DNA of 36,434 nt, taken from contig JALNWH010000006.1 of the NCBI GenBank assembly GCA_023230985.1, positions 1 through 36,434 of the forward strand, given 5' to 3'. Source of the DNA: Bacillota bacterium (GTDB taxonomy: Bacteria > Bacillota > Clostridia > Lutisporales > Lutisporaceae). Both the position numbers and the translations under genes were made by a program. Under the pieces are notes generated by a model, which did no database searches, had not been told where the DNA came from, and worked only from the letters and a program-made list of their open reading frames with translations. This document shows, piece by piece, positions 1 through 7,953 of the stretch (positions are counted from its first letter, which is position 1; each line of letters begins with the position of its first letter).

Positions 1-564
1 AAACAATTCGGATAGTGTTCTATTAGAATAAATTCTTATTTTATTTTTTTCTTTTTTATAATATCTCATTATGAATCCTATTGTTATTGCAGAACAATAA
101 TGTGATAGTAACAGAATAGGTGCTAAAGCCGGATCTTTTAGTATTCCTACAGATACAGCCCCCATTATAAAAAGTGGACCTGAAGTGCTACAAAGACTTA
201 TCATTCTTTGACATTCATTTTGTGTACATATTTCTTTTTTTCTTAAATCTGCTACTACTTTAGCACCAACAGGATATCCTGATGCAATACTCATTATAAA
301 AGCAAAAGCGCCTTCACCGGGAATGTTAAACAAGAATTCTGTAATTGGCTTTAAAAAAATACCAACAATATTTATCACACCTAGTTTAATCAAAATTTCC
401 AAGCAAATAAAAAATGGCAAAAGGGCAGGACATACGGCATTATACCATAGATTTAATCCCTCTAAAGCAGATTTGTAAGCATTTTCAGGAGATAGAATAA
501 TACCGATTATTATAAATAGAAATACCATCTTCTTTAGAAAACTTTTAAAATAAGATTTTTTCAT
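1..564 (-). CDS. ylbJ: Sporulation integral membrane protein YlbJ, C-terminus cut by window edge
   Basis: Read by hand on the minus strand: an open frame of 188 codons starts at ATG 564-562 and runs off the left edge with no stop. The protein begins with a basic stretch and a hydrophobic helix (FLFIIIGIIL), then LWYNAVCPALLPFFI, a glycine-rich GEGAFAFIMSIASGYPVGAK segment and further hydrophobic helices. This pattern is typical of YlbJ, a polytopic protein of the nucleoside-transporter-gate type needed for spore cortex formation in Bacillus. About half of the usual length of roughly 400 residues is present. It lies 83 bases downstream of tmcAL on the same strand; the upstream sequence has only a weak ribosome site (GAGTGA). 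In B. subtilis ylbJ is a mother-cell sigma-E gene, but I could not find a convincing sigma-E promoter here. Confidence 0.87.
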   Translation of the reverse strand, partial: MKKSYFKSFLKKMVFLFIIIGIILSPENAYKSALEGLNLWYNAVCPALLPFFICLEILIKLGVINIVGIFLKPITEFLFNIPGEGAFAFIMSIASGYPVGAKVVADLRKKEICTQNECQRMISLCSTSGPLFIMGAVSVGILKDPALAPILLLSHYCSAITIGFIMRYYKKEKNKIRIYSNRTLSELF

Positions 565-647
565 AATATCACTCAAAAACAAAGTTTTGTATATTATATT
601 TGAGAAATTCAAAACTATACTATAATTTTGGAAGTACTGTACTTAAA

Positions 648-1874
648 CTATTTTTTTTCAATAAAGAAGGGAGAAATTAAAAAATCTTGATTTGCTATTT
701 TATGTTCAGGGTTTTTTATAGCAAGATTATAAATATCAGTAGATAGAATATCCAACTCTAACATTCTATTTAAAAAAGCATTTTCACTTTTAAAATTAGC
801 TGTTTTGATGATTATAGGACTGGAAGCGGATGATTTTATTTTTCTTAATAGATATCTGCCTTTTTCATTAAAAGCCAGTATTCTGATATAAACCGGAGAA
901 TTCTCGTCTTTTGATTGCAGTACATCCTTTTGATTTATACCTAATAACAGATGGCAAAGCATGCGCTGGATATATGTCCTAGTATAACGTTTTGTTTTAA
1001 TAGAACTGATTAGATTGTTAAGAGTATATGAAATATCTCCTTTATTTTTTAATCTGTATTCAATACCTTCTTTCATATATGGCAATTTTGCTAATTCAGT
1101 AACGTCAAATTTTCTTAATTGATAAAGTACTAAATTTATAAAATCTTCATAAAAAATTGGCCCCTTATTTTTCATAATATTTTCTTTTATTATATTTAAA
1201 GAGGTTTCAGGAATTGATAAAATAATATTATTATTTATTCCGCAGGTTCCAAGTTCTTTTCTTATTGCAGTTGCGCTGGAAATAGAACCGGTTATAGCAG
1301 TTTCGCTATAATCATTCTTAATTCTTTTAATTGTTATCGGTTTGATATTACTGTTTTGTTTTTGTAAAGCTTTTATATATTCAATTCCTAGTATGTTATT
1401 TGGGTAAATAGTGTTATGCCCCAAAACACTATTTATTGTGTCGCCTATTGCCTTTGAATATGACACTCCTTGGTTAAGTTTTTTATTAATTCTTTTCTTA
1501 AAGGAATTCGATTCATTTATTAATATTTTTGAAATCTTAGATAAGTCATCAATATTTCCGCTTTCACTGCCAAAACATAGATAGTCTACAATATTTAATG
1601 ATTTCAAAATCTTTATAGCACCATAAGCGAAGTTTTCTGCAGGTTGGCATGAATAAATAACAGGTAATTCGATAACTAAATCCAATCCGCCTAGAACAGC
1701 CATTTTGGCTCTTGACCATTTATCAAAAAGTGCAGGTTCTCCCCTTTGCATAAAGCTGCCGCTCATTACTGATATTGTGTAATTACAAGCTGTTATTCTT
1801 TTTGCCATGTCTAAATTGTATTTATGACCATTATGAAAGGGGTTGTATTCAGATACAATTGCTGTTACACTCAT
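648..1874 (-). CDS. tmcAL: tRNA(Met) cytidine acetate ligase (YlbM family)
   Basis: The 408-residue protein matches the usual length of TmcAL/YlbM. In B. subtilis this enzyme activates acetate with ATP to acetyl-AMP and acetylates the wobble cytidine of elongator tRNA-Met (ac4C34). The nucleotidyltransferase signature HNGH is at residues 14-17 inside EYNPFHNGHKYNL, followed by MSGSFMQRGEPALFDKWSRA, GLDLVIELP and CFGSESG, all family hallmarks. The start is ATG at 1874, preceded on the minus strand by AAGGAGA (1890-1884). It is transcribed divergently from ackA, whose product makes acetate and ATP, and is followed by ylbJ. In B. subtilis the same gene sits next to ylbN-rpmF; here ackA lies between them. 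Confidence 0.92.
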   Translation of the reverse strand: MSVTAIVSEYNPFHNGHKYNLDMAKRITACNYTISVMSGSFMQRGEPALFDKWSRAKMAVLGGLDLVIELPVIYSCQPAENFAYGAIKILKSLNIVDYLCFGSESGNIDDLSKISKILINESNSFKKRINKKLNQGVSYSKAIGDTINSVLGHNTIYPNNILGIEYIKALQKQNSNIKPITIKRIKNDYSETAITGSISSATAIRKELGTCGINNNIILSIPETSLNIIKENIMKNKGPIFYEDFINLVLYQLRKFDVTELAKLPYMKEGIEYRLKNKGDISYTLNNLISSIKTKRYTRTYIQRMLCHLLLGINQKDVLQSKDENSPVYIRILAFNEKGRYLLRKIKSSASSPIIIKTANFKSENAFLNRMLELDILSTDIYNLAIKNPEHKIANQDFLISPFFIEKK

Positions 1875-1929
1875 AATTGGGTTTCTCCTTAATACTTATT
1901 ATAAGGTTTTAAATATTTTACTCAATTAT

Positions 1930-1938
1930 AGTATAGCA
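1930..1938 (-). promoter_or_regulatory. Putative extended -10 promoter for tmcAL
   Basis: On the minus strand this reads TGCTATACT, an extended -10 (TGn plus TATACT). A second TATAAT overlaps it at 1930-1925. No good -35 hexamer is seen 16-18 bases upstream, which extended -10 promoters can tolerate. It lies about 56 bases before the tmcAL start. This is pattern recognition only. Confidence 0.35.
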
Positions 1939-2025
1939 AAGAATTTAAAGATTAAAAATATACAAAAAAAGAAGGAAAAAGTATTTTCATATAGAAAAAT
2001 ATACTAGCGATATAGTGATTGGGTT

Positions 2026-2031
2026 TATAAT
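2026..2031 (+). promoter_or_regulatory. Possible -10 element upstream of ackA
   Basis: A perfect TATAAT lies 89 bases before the ackA start in the divergent intergenic region, but the expected -35 region (about 2003-2008) does not resemble TTGACA. I found no clear CcpA (cre) or CodY site, although ackA is controlled by both in B. subtilis. Confidence 0.25.
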
Positions 2032-2119
2032 AACAGAAATGATTTGTATAAAATGTTTTTTCACGAATCTATTAATATTGAAATAGATTAATTAAGCAAC
2101 TTTAAGAGGAGGTAATAAT

Positions 2120-3313
2120 TTGAGGATTTTCGTTGTTAACTGCGGTAGTTCGTCACTAAAATACCAGCTTATAAACATGGAAACTCAAGAAGTCATTGCT
2201 AAAGGCTTAGCTGAAAGAATTGGTATATCCGGTTCAATGCTTAAACATGAGCCTAATAATGGGGATAGTATAAAAATTGAACAAGATATGCCAAGTCATA
2301 AAGAAGCATTAAAGATTGTTATAGATGCTTTAATACATAAAGACTACGGTGTGATTAAAAGCATGGACGAGATAGGGGCGGTAGGACATAGAGTGGTTCA
2401 CGCAGGTGAAAAATTTGCGTATTCAGTAGTAATAAATGATGAAGTAATGGATGCTCTCAAGGAGTGTATTGATTTAGCACCTTTACATAATCCTCCAAAT
2501 ATACTTGGTATAGAAGCGTGTAAAGAATTAATGCCCGGTGTACCTATGGTTGGAGTATTTGATACCGCATTTCACCAATCAATGTCACCTTATGCTTACA
2601 TATATGCTCTACCTTATGAGTATTATATAAAATATGGAGTTAGAAGATATGGTTTTCATGGTACTTCTCATAAATATGTGGCTGAAAGAGCTGCAGATAT
2701 CTTAGAAAAGGATATTAAAGAACTTAAAATAGTTACCTGTCATTTAGGTAACGGTGCTAGTATAACAGCAGTAAAAGACGGGAAATCCATTGATACAAGT
2801 ATGGGTTTCACGCCTTTAGAAGGTTTAGCTATGGGCACAAGATGTGGGGATATCGATCCGGCAATATGCGGTTTTTTAGTAGAAAAGGAAGAATTGAATA
2901 TTAATGAAGTAGGCAACATTTTAAATAAAAAATCCGGAGTGCTGGGTATTTCCGGAATAAGCAGCGATTTTAGAGATATAGAAAAGGCGGCCACGGAAGG
3001 AAATGAGAGAGCATCCTTAGCATTGGAAGTATTTGCTCATAAAGTTAAGAAATATATAGGTGCTTATGCAGCAGTTATGGGCGGCATTGATGCTATAGTA
3101 TTTACCGCCGGTTTGGGTGAGAATTCTTCCAGCATGAGAGAGAATATATGTAAAGGATTGGACTTTTTAGGTTTAAAAATTGACAAGGAAAAGAATAATA
3201 CTAGAGGTAAAGAAGCAATAATATCCACTGATGATTCAACAGCAAAGATACTTTTAATACCAACTAATGAAGAGCTTATGATAGCAAAAGATACAGAAGA
3301 GCTTATAAAATAA
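2120..3313 (+). CDS. ackA: Acetate kinase
   Basis: AckA interconverts acetyl phosphate + ADP with acetate + ATP in the cytoplasm, giving substrate-level ATP in fermenting anaerobes. The 397-residue product has the full family pattern: NCGSSSLK at 7-14, catalytic Arg91 in GHRVVHAGE, Asp148 in VFDTAFHQ, His180 in YGFHGTSH, Arg241 in MGTRCGDIDP and Glu384 in PTNEE, all at positions matching the well-studied Methanosarcina enzyme. The start is TTG 2120-2122, chosen because AGAGGAGG (2105-2112) sits 7 bases upstream and the protein begins exactly where the family does. The usual partner pta is not in the window. No clear terminator follows; yceD begins 98 bases downstream with its own promoter. 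Confidence 0.97.
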   Translation: MRIFVVNCGSSSLKYQLINMETQEVIAKGLAERIGISGSMLKHEPNNGDSIKIEQDMPSHKEALKIVIDALIHKDYGVIKSMDEIGAVGHRVVHAGEKFAYSVVINDEVMDALKECIDLAPLHNPPNILGIEACKELMPGVPMVGVFDTAFHQSMSPYAYIYALPYEYYIKYGVRRYGFHGTSHKYVAERAADILEKDIKELKIVTCHLGNGASITAVKDGKSIDTSMGFTPLEGLAMGTRCGDIDPAICGFLVEKEELNINEVGNILNKKSGVLGISGISSDFRDIEKAATEGNERASLALEVFAHKVKKYIGAYAAVMGGIDAIVFTAGLGENSSSMRENICKGLDFLGLKIDKEKNNTRGKEAIISTDDSTAKILLIPTNEELMIAKDTEELIK

Positions 3314-3352
3314 AATATATTTTATACAAAATTGGCAATTAACCTTTATTCC

Positions 3353-3381
3353 TTGACAAAAGATATACAGGTTTGTATAAT
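3353..3381 (+). promoter_or_regulatory. Consensus sigma-A promoter for yceD-rpmF
   Basis: TTGACA (3353-3358) and TATAAT (3376-3381) are separated by 17 bases, a textbook vegetative promoter. Transcription should start near 3388, giving a leader of about 24 bases with the ribosome site AGGGTGAT before the ATG at 3412. It is the most consensus-like promoter in the window, fitting high demand for ribosomal protein L32. Confidence 0.8.
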
Positions 3382-3411
3382 AAAATTCGTTAATTATAAT
3401 AGGGTGATCAA

Positions 3412-3918
3412 ATGAAAGTAGATTTAATTGACGTTTTAAAAAATGAAGGCGAAAAGAAAACATTTTTGATTATTGAAGAAATTGAAAATGAAATTACAGA
3501 TTTTTTTGGAGAAAAAATAAAAGCCATATTACCAATTAAAGTTTCCGGTTATGTAATAAACTATGAAGGAAAAATTCATTTACAGATGAATATCAAAACA
3601 AAAATTCAAAGGATATGTTCAAGATGCCTGAATTATTATAATGAAGAAATCGATGTTAGCGCTAATTATGTATTTACTAAAGAATTGCAAAATGCGAACG
3701 AAGATTTAAAGACCTATGATACAGATGTGATATACATTAAAGATATTGTCTTAGATGAAATAACAAGCCAAATGTCTATGAAGCCTCTATGCAGTGAAGA
3801 TTGTAAAGGATTATGTTCTGCTTGCGGCAGTAATAAAAACATAACGGATTGTAAATGTGTGATTAAGGAAATAGACGAAAGACTGGAAATATTAAAAAAT
3901 TTGCTTGATAAGGAATAA
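3412..3918 (+). CDS. yceD: YceD/DUF177 family protein
   Basis: This is a 168-residue YceD (DUF177; YlbN in B. subtilis) protein. The family is almost always encoded directly upstream of rpmF, as here, and has been linked to 23S rRNA/50S metabolism in bacteria and plants, though its exact action is unsettled. Visible features are a CSRC pair near residues 64-67 and a second cysteine cluster near the C-terminus (LCSEDCKGLCSACG, then CKC) that looks like a metal-binding knuckle typical of Gram-positive members. The start is ATG 3412 behind AGGGTGAT. The gene ends at 3918, and its last bases form part of the rpmF ribosome site, so the two genes are translated in tandem. Confidence 0.88.
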   Translation: MKVDLIDVLKNEGEKKTFLIIEEIENEITDFFGEKIKAILPIKVSGYVINYEGKIHLQMNIKTKIQRICSRCLNYYNEEIDVSANYVFTKELQNANEDLKTYDTDVIYIKDIVLDEITSQMSMKPLCSEDCKGLCSACGSNKNITDCKCVIKEIDERLEILKNLLDKE

Positions 3919-3931
3919 GGAGGTGCTTAAA

Positions 3932-4111
3932 TTGGCTGTACCTAAAGGGAGAGTATCGAAATCCAGAAGAGACAAAAGAAGAGCTAATTGGAAATTAACA
4001 CTACCGGGGTTAGTGGCATGTCCAAAGTGTCATGAACCAAAACTGCCTCATAGAATATGCAAATCCTGTGGATATTATAAGGATAGAACAGTTATAAAAG
4101 TTGAGGAATAA
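3932..4111 (+). CDS. rpmF: 50S ribosomal protein L32
   Basis: L32 is a small zinc-ribbon protein of the large subunit. From TTG 3932 the product is 59 residues beginning AVPKGRVSKSRRDKRRANW after Met, the canonical L32 N-terminus. Four cysteines arranged CPKC...CKSC mark the zinc-binding (C+) form. TTG 3932 is preferred to an upstream in-frame ATG at 3905 because AAGGAGGTG (3917-3925) lies just ahead of it and because the upstream residues are not family-like and would overlap yceD. A terminator follows at once. Confidence 0.97.
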   Translation: MAVPKGRVSKSRRDKRRANWKLTLPGLVACPKCHEPKLPHRICKSCGYYKDRTVIKVEE

Positions 4112-4115
4112 TATG

Positions 4116-4145
4116 AATAACAGCGTTTAGGCGCTGTTATTTTCT
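4116..4145 (+). terminator. Rho-independent terminator after rpmF
   Basis: AATAACAGCG (4116-4125) pairs perfectly with CGCTGTTATT (4132-4141) around a 6-base loop, followed by TTTTCT. The hairpin begins 4 bases after the rpmF stop and ends the yceD-rpmF unit. Confidence 0.85.
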
Positions 4146-4146
4146 A

Positions 4147-4343
4147 TTGGAAAGAAATAAATGTTAATAGTTACAGTTCAGACATTGTATATATCTATAC
4201 TTTTTATTGTAGATCATTAATATTTGATTAAGATTGCGTTGTAACTCAGTAATCACAGCAAATATAATAGAGAGATTATCAGAAACAGTTAAGGTACGAA
4301 CAATAACAATAGCTATTTAAAATAAAAAATTATTTAAAATTAG
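4147..4343. other. Intergenic stretch between rpmF and the fapR promoter
   Basis: Most of the 314-base gap between rpmF and fapR is here. It has no convincing gene: the longest frame noted on the plus strand is a 19-codon ATG frame at 4160 without conserved character. A TTGTAA (4239-4244) and TATAAT (4263-4268) pair with an 18-base spacer could be an additional upstream promoter for the fapR operon that would not overlap the operator. No riboswitch-like fold was recognised. Confidence 0.35.
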
Positions 4344-4346
4344 TTG

Positions 4347-4376
4347 TTGATTTTTGTATTTGTATTATTGTATACT
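4347..4376 (+). promoter_or_regulatory. Putative sigma-A promoter of the fapR-acpP operon
   Basis: TTGATT (4347-4352) and TATACT (4371-4376) are separated by 18 bases. Transcription would start near 4383, inside the FapR-type operator that begins at 4382, so a bound repressor would block initiation. Confidence 0.6.
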
Positions 4377-4381
4377 ATAAC

Positions 4382-4398
4382 TTAGTACCAGATACTAT
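4382..4398 (+). promoter_or_regulatory. FapR operator
   Basis: The 17-base element TTAGTACCAGATACTAT is an imperfect palindrome with a TTAGTAC left half and a TACTA right half. This is the known FapR operator pattern of Bacillus and relatives, in which the operator also overlaps the transcription start. It sits just downstream of the -10 and ahead of fapR itself, predicting autoregulation: FapR binds and represses until malonyl-CoA releases it. No second copy was found in the window, including upstream of fabF. Confidence 0.82.
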
Positions 4399-4425
4399 GT
4401 GTAGATTATAGTAGGAGGTGCTTCA

Positions 4426-4998
4426 GTGAAAAAAACATTAAGTAAAAAAGAAAGACAAATTGCACTTTTAAGAAAAATAGAATCGGATCCCTTTCTTACA
4501 GACGAAGAACTGGCTGATTTTTATAATGTAAGCATTCAAACTATAAGATTGGATCGTTTAGAATTAGGTATTCGTGAGCTTAGAGAAAGAATTAAAGATG
4601 TTGCTGAGAAAAACTATTTAAAGGTAAGGTCTATTGCCGGAAAAGAAATCATAGGAGAGCTTATTGACTTAAGGTTGGGGGAAAGTGGTATTTCCATTTT
4701 AGAAACAGATTATTCTATGGCATTTGAAAAAACTGATGTAGTAAGAGGCAGCCATATATTTGCACAAGCTGAATCATTGGCTATTGCCGTAATAGATGCC
4801 AGCGTAGCTTTAATAGGAGTTGCAAATATCAAATATAAAAGTCCTGTATTTGCAGGTGACAAATTAATAGCAAAGGCTGAAGTAACTAGAGTAAGGGGAA
4901 ATAAATATTTTGTTTGGGTTTTTATAAATATTAAAGGACTTGAAGTATTTAGAGGGAAATTTATTCTTGTTTCTTTTAATCAGGAGGAGGGAATATAA
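4426..4998 (+). CDS. fapR: Transcription factor FapR, malonyl-CoA-responsive lipid repressor
   Basis: FapR represses fatty-acid and phospholipid genes and is released from DNA by malonyl-CoA. The 190-residue product has an N-terminal helix-turn-helix (about residues 20-45, LTDEELADFYNVSIQTIRLDR), a linker helix, and a C-terminal hot-dog fold ligand domain (GELIDLRLGESGISILE, VVRGSHIFAQAESLAIAV, FAGDKLIAKAEVTRVRG). The length equals that of the Bacillus protein. The start is GTG 4426, chosen for TAGGAGGTG (4411-4419) seven bases ahead. It shares an A with the plsX start (TAATG), indicating translational coupling, and is the first gene of a seven-gene operon under its own operator. Confidence 0.96.
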   Translation: MKKTLSKKERQIALLRKIESDPFLTDEELADFYNVSIQTIRLDRLELGIRELRERIKDVAEKNYLKVRSIAGKEIIGELIDLRLGESGISILETDYSMAFEKTDVVRGSHIFAQAESLAIAVIDASVALIGVANIKYKSPVFAGDKLIAKAEVTRVRGNKYFVWVFINIKGLEVFRGKFILVSFNQEEGI

Positions 4999-5993
4999 TG
5001 AAGATTGCAGTGGATGTTATGGGTGGAGACAATGCTCCAAAAGCTGTTATTGAAGGTTGCGTTGAAGCGATGAGGGAATATGATATAGATATATATTTGG
5101 TAGGTTTAAAAAAAGATATAGAAGACAATTTAGGTCCTAATATTGGCAATTCGAAAATACATATCGTTGAAGCACAGGAGATAATTAAAAATGACGATGC
5201 TCCCGTAAATGCAATAAGAAGAAAAAAGAACTCGTCATTGGTTTTAGGTTTGCAATTGGTTAAAAATAATAATTGTGATGCCTTTCTTTCTGCAGGTAAC
5301 ACCGGCGCATTTTTAGCCGGCTCCTTACTAAGAGTTGGAAGAATAAAAGGTATTGATAGACCGGCATTAGCTCCTATACTGCCTTCTACAAATGGTGGAT
5401 TTATGCTTTTAGATGCGGGAGCAAACGTAGATTGTAAACCTATAAACATATTTCAATTTGCTTTAATGGGTTCAGTATATATGGAAAGAATTGTTGGTAT
5501 TGCCGAACCAAGAGTTGGGCTGCTCAGCAATGGTTCCGAAGAAGGAAAGGGCAATGATCTAACTAAACAAAGCTTTGAATTGCTTAAAGAGAGTAACCTT
5601 AACTTCATAGGGAATATTGAAGCTAGGGATATTGTAAGTGGGATATGTGATGTTTGTGTATGTGATGGTTTTGTAGGGAATATTGTACTTAAAAATACCG
5701 AAGGTTTAGCTTCAGGAATGATGAGCATGATAAAGGAAGAGATCAACAAGTCCTTTTTGTCAAAAATAGGGGCTATTTTAATGAAAAATAGTTTCGTTGG
5801 ATTAAAAAAACGTTTCGATTATAAAGAATATGGCGGTGCTCCCTTTTTGGGGATTAGTGGAATAATGATAAAAGCACATGGGAGTTCAGATAAAAAAGCT
5901 ATTAAAAATGCAATTAGACAAGCAAAATTATTGTACGATAATAGTTATATACAATTAATAAATAAAGGAATTAATGAGACAGGGGTTGTTTAA
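4998..5993 (+). CDS. plsX: Phosphate acyltransferase PlsX
   Basis: PlsX converts acyl-ACP and inorganic phosphate to acyl-phosphate, the acyl donor used by PlsY for the first step of phospholipid synthesis. The 331-residue product starts with the hallmark IAVDVMGGDNAP and contains SAGNTGA, DAGANVDCKP, LLSNGSEEGKGN, VCDGFVGNIVLK and a C-terminal GGAPFLGI, all family-typical. The length matches the usual 330 or so. It overlaps fapR by one base with CAGGAGGAGG in the fapR tail as its ribosome site, and the fapR-plsX order is the classic FapR-regulated arrangement. Confidence 0.97.
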   Translation: MKIAVDVMGGDNAPKAVIEGCVEAMREYDIDIYLVGLKKDIEDNLGPNIGNSKIHIVEAQEIIKNDDAPVNAIRRKKNSSLVLGLQLVKNNNCDAFLSAGNTGAFLAGSLLRVGRIKGIDRPALAPILPSTNGGFMLLDAGANVDCKPINIFQFALMGSVYMERIVGIAEPRVGLLSNGSEEGKGNDLTKQSFELLKESNLNFIGNIEARDIVSGICDVCVCDGFVGNIVLKNTEGLASGMMSMIKEEINKSFLSKIGAILMKNSFVGLKKRFDYKEYGGAPFLGISGIMIKAHGSSDKKAIKNAIRQAKLLYDNSYIQLINKGINETGVV

Positions 5994-5994
5994 C

Positions 5995-6987
5995 TTGAAG
6001 GCTAGTCAATATGCGGCGAGCATTATTGGAACAGGTAGTTATGTTCCGGATACTGTAATTAGCAATAGTTATCTGGAAGAAATAGTTGACACAAGCGATA
6101 AATGGATTGTTTCCAGAACAGGTATCAAAGAAAGAAGAAAGGTTCTTGATGAAATTGCGACATCAGATATAGCAACAAAGGCGGCTATTCAGGCTTTAAA
6201 TGATGCTAATTTGGATCCTATTGAGTTGGATATGATTATTGTTGCGACTGTAACACCGGATATGGCATTCCCTTCGACTGCTTGTTTAGTGCAAAAAAGT
6301 ATCGGAGCAATAAACGCAACAGCTTTTGATATTGAAGCGGCATGTTCCGGGTTTATTTACTGTCTATCAATTGCAGAACAGTTTATTAAATCCGGATCAG
6401 CAAATAATATTTTAGTTATCGGTGCTGAAGTTCTTTCCAAGATTACTGATTATAAAGACAGGAATACTTGCATTTTATTTGGTGATGGAGCCGGTGCTGC
6501 AATAGTTTCAAAATCTAAAGGTTATCAAATTCTTTCAACTTATTTGGGTTCAGATGGAAATGGTTGTGATTTACTATACTTGCCGGCAGGAGGCTCAAGA
6601 AATCCCGCCTCTATAGAGACGATTAATAAATCTATGCATTACATAAAGATGGAGGGTTCGGAAGTATTTAAATTTGCGGTTAGGATAATGGAAACTGCAA
6701 CGGAAAAGGCTTTGGAGTTATGCAACCTAAATAAAAGTGATATAGATTATTTAATACCCCATCAAGCAAATATAAGAATAATTGAAAATGCAATGAAAAG
6801 ATTGGATTTGACTGAAGATAAAGTCTTTGTAAATGTTGACAAATATGGAAACATGTCTGCTGCTTCTATTGCTGTTGCCCTTGATGAAACTAATAAGATG
6901 AAAAGGCTATCCAATGGAGATAATGTTGTATTAGTAGCATTCGGCGGCGGTTTAACATGGGCATCTTCCGTTATCAGATGGTTATAA
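5995..6987 (+). CDS. fabH: 3-oxoacyl-ACP synthase III (FabH)
   Basis: FabH starts fatty-acid chains by condensing an acyl-CoA primer with malonyl-ACP. From TTG 5995 the product is 330 residues with the Cys117-His255-Asn285 triad (EAACSGF, PHQANIRI, KYGNMSAAS) and the C-terminal GGGLTW. The TTG is favoured by AGGGG at 5981-5985 and by avoiding a 20-base overlap with plsX. An in-frame ATG at 5974 (7 extra residues, with AAAGGAA only about 3 bases upstream) is the alternative start and cannot be excluded. TTG starts are also used by ackA and rpmF in this window. Second-step gene of the FapR operon. Confidence 0.94.
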   Translation: MKASQYAASIIGTGSYVPDTVISNSYLEEIVDTSDKWIVSRTGIKERRKVLDEIATSDIATKAAIQALNDANLDPIELDMIIVATVTPDMAFPSTACLVQKSIGAINATAFDIEAACSGFIYCLSIAEQFIKSGSANNILVIGAEVLSKITDYKDRNTCILFGDGAGAAIVSKSKGYQILSTYLGSDGNGCDLLYLPAGGSRNPASIETINKSMHYIKMEGSEVFKFAVRIMETATEKALELCNLNKSDIDYLIPHQANIRIIENAMKRLDLTEDKVFVNVDKYGNMSAASIAVALDETNKMKRLSNGDNVVLVAFGGGLTWASSVIRWL

Positions 6988-7001
6988 ATAGGAGGGTTTA
7001 A

Positions 7002-7946
7002 ATGATTAAAACAGAAATTTGCAGCTTATTAAATATTAAATATCCGATATTACAAGGAGGAATGGCCTGGATAGCTACAGGAGAGTTAGCTGCGGCAGTT
7101 TCGAATGCCGGTGGATTAGGTATTATTGGCTCCGGTAATGCACCTGCAGAAATAATAAAAAAAGAAATTTTAAAAATAAAAAATAGCACTGATAAGCCAT
7201 TTGCTTTAAATGTTATGCTATTGTCCCCTTTTGTAGATGAAATAATAGAATTGATTTACGAAGAAAAAGTTCCTATAGTATCTTTTGGGGCCGGAAATCC
7301 CAGTAAGTATATAAAAAAACTTAAAAAAAATAATATAAAAGTTATACCTATTGTACCTTCTGTTGCTCTTGCGAAAAGAATGGAGAATTCAGGTGCGGAT
7401 GCAGTTATAGTAGAAGGCACTGAAGCCGGTGGTCATATCGGGGAAACAACAACCATGGCTTTGGTTCCGCAAGTAGTAGATGCAGTTAAAATTCCTGTAA
7501 TTGCTGCCGGGGGTATAGCGGATGGCAGAGGCTTTATATCAGCATTAGCACTTGGTGCTCAGGGTGTGCAAATGGGAACAATATTTGTTTGTTCTAAAGA
7601 GTGTACAGTGCATAATAATTATAAAAATGCAATTATAAAAGCGGGGGACAGAAGCACATCAATTTCCGGTAAGACTACAGGTCACCCGGTTAGGATGATA
7701 AAAAATAAACTTTACAGAGAGTTTATTAAATTGGAAAGAGTTGGAGTACCAATTGAAGAACTTGAAAAACTGGGTGAAGGCAGTTTGAGGAAAGCCTGCG
7801 TAGAAGGTGATGTCGATACAGGCACTGTAATGGCAGGACAGATAAGCGGTATAGTAAAAGAGATAAAAACGGTTAAAGATATTATTGATGGAATAATAGA
7901 AGAAAGTTATAAAGTAATAAAAAAAGTAAATAAAATAGTGGGGTAA
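7002..7946 (+). CDS. fabK: Enoyl-ACP reductase II (FabK), FMN-dependent
   Basis: FabK reduces trans-2-enoyl-ACP with NAD(P)H and FMN, the last step of each elongation round; it is unrelated to FabI and naturally insensitive to triclosan. The 314-residue TIM-barrel product shows the FabK/2-nitropropane dioxygenase pattern: YPILQGGMAWIATGELAAAVSNAGGLGIIGSG at the N-terminus, VIVEGTEAGGHIG, IPVIAAGGIADGRG and GAQGVQMGTIF for FMN phosphate binding. The start is ATG 7002 behind AGGAGGG. It lies within the fab operon between fabH and fabD, the usual clostridial and streptococcal position, supporting FabK over other flavin oxidoreductases. Confidence 0.94.
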   Translation: MIKTEICSLLNIKYPILQGGMAWIATGELAAAVSNAGGLGIIGSGNAPAEIIKKEILKIKNSTDKPFALNVMLLSPFVDEIIELIYEEKVPIVSFGAGNPSKYIKKLKKNNIKVIPIVPSVALAKRMENSGADAVIVEGTEAGGHIGETTTMALVPQVVDAVKIPVIAAGGIADGRGFISALALGAQGVQMGTIFVCSKECTVHNNYKNAIIKAGDRSTSISGKTTGHPVRMIKNKLYREFIKLERVGVPIEELEKLGEGSLRKACVEGDVDTGTVMAGQISGIVKEIKTVKDIIDGIIEESYKVIKKVNKIVG

Positions 7947-7953
7947 TAAGCAA

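Noticed and set aside
565..647. Sigma-E promoter for ylbJ
   Set aside because: A TATACAAA resembling a sigma-E -10 is present on the minus strand, but no matching -35 at the right distance.
3254..3463. 69-codon minus-strand frame across the ackA end and yceD promoter
   Set aside because: Covers the consensus yceD promoter and known coding ends; cysteine/phenylalanine-rich random sequence.
4976..5449. 157-codon minus-strand open frame inside plsX
   Set aside because: Antisense shadow of an intact, conserved gene; no start signal or recognisable domain.
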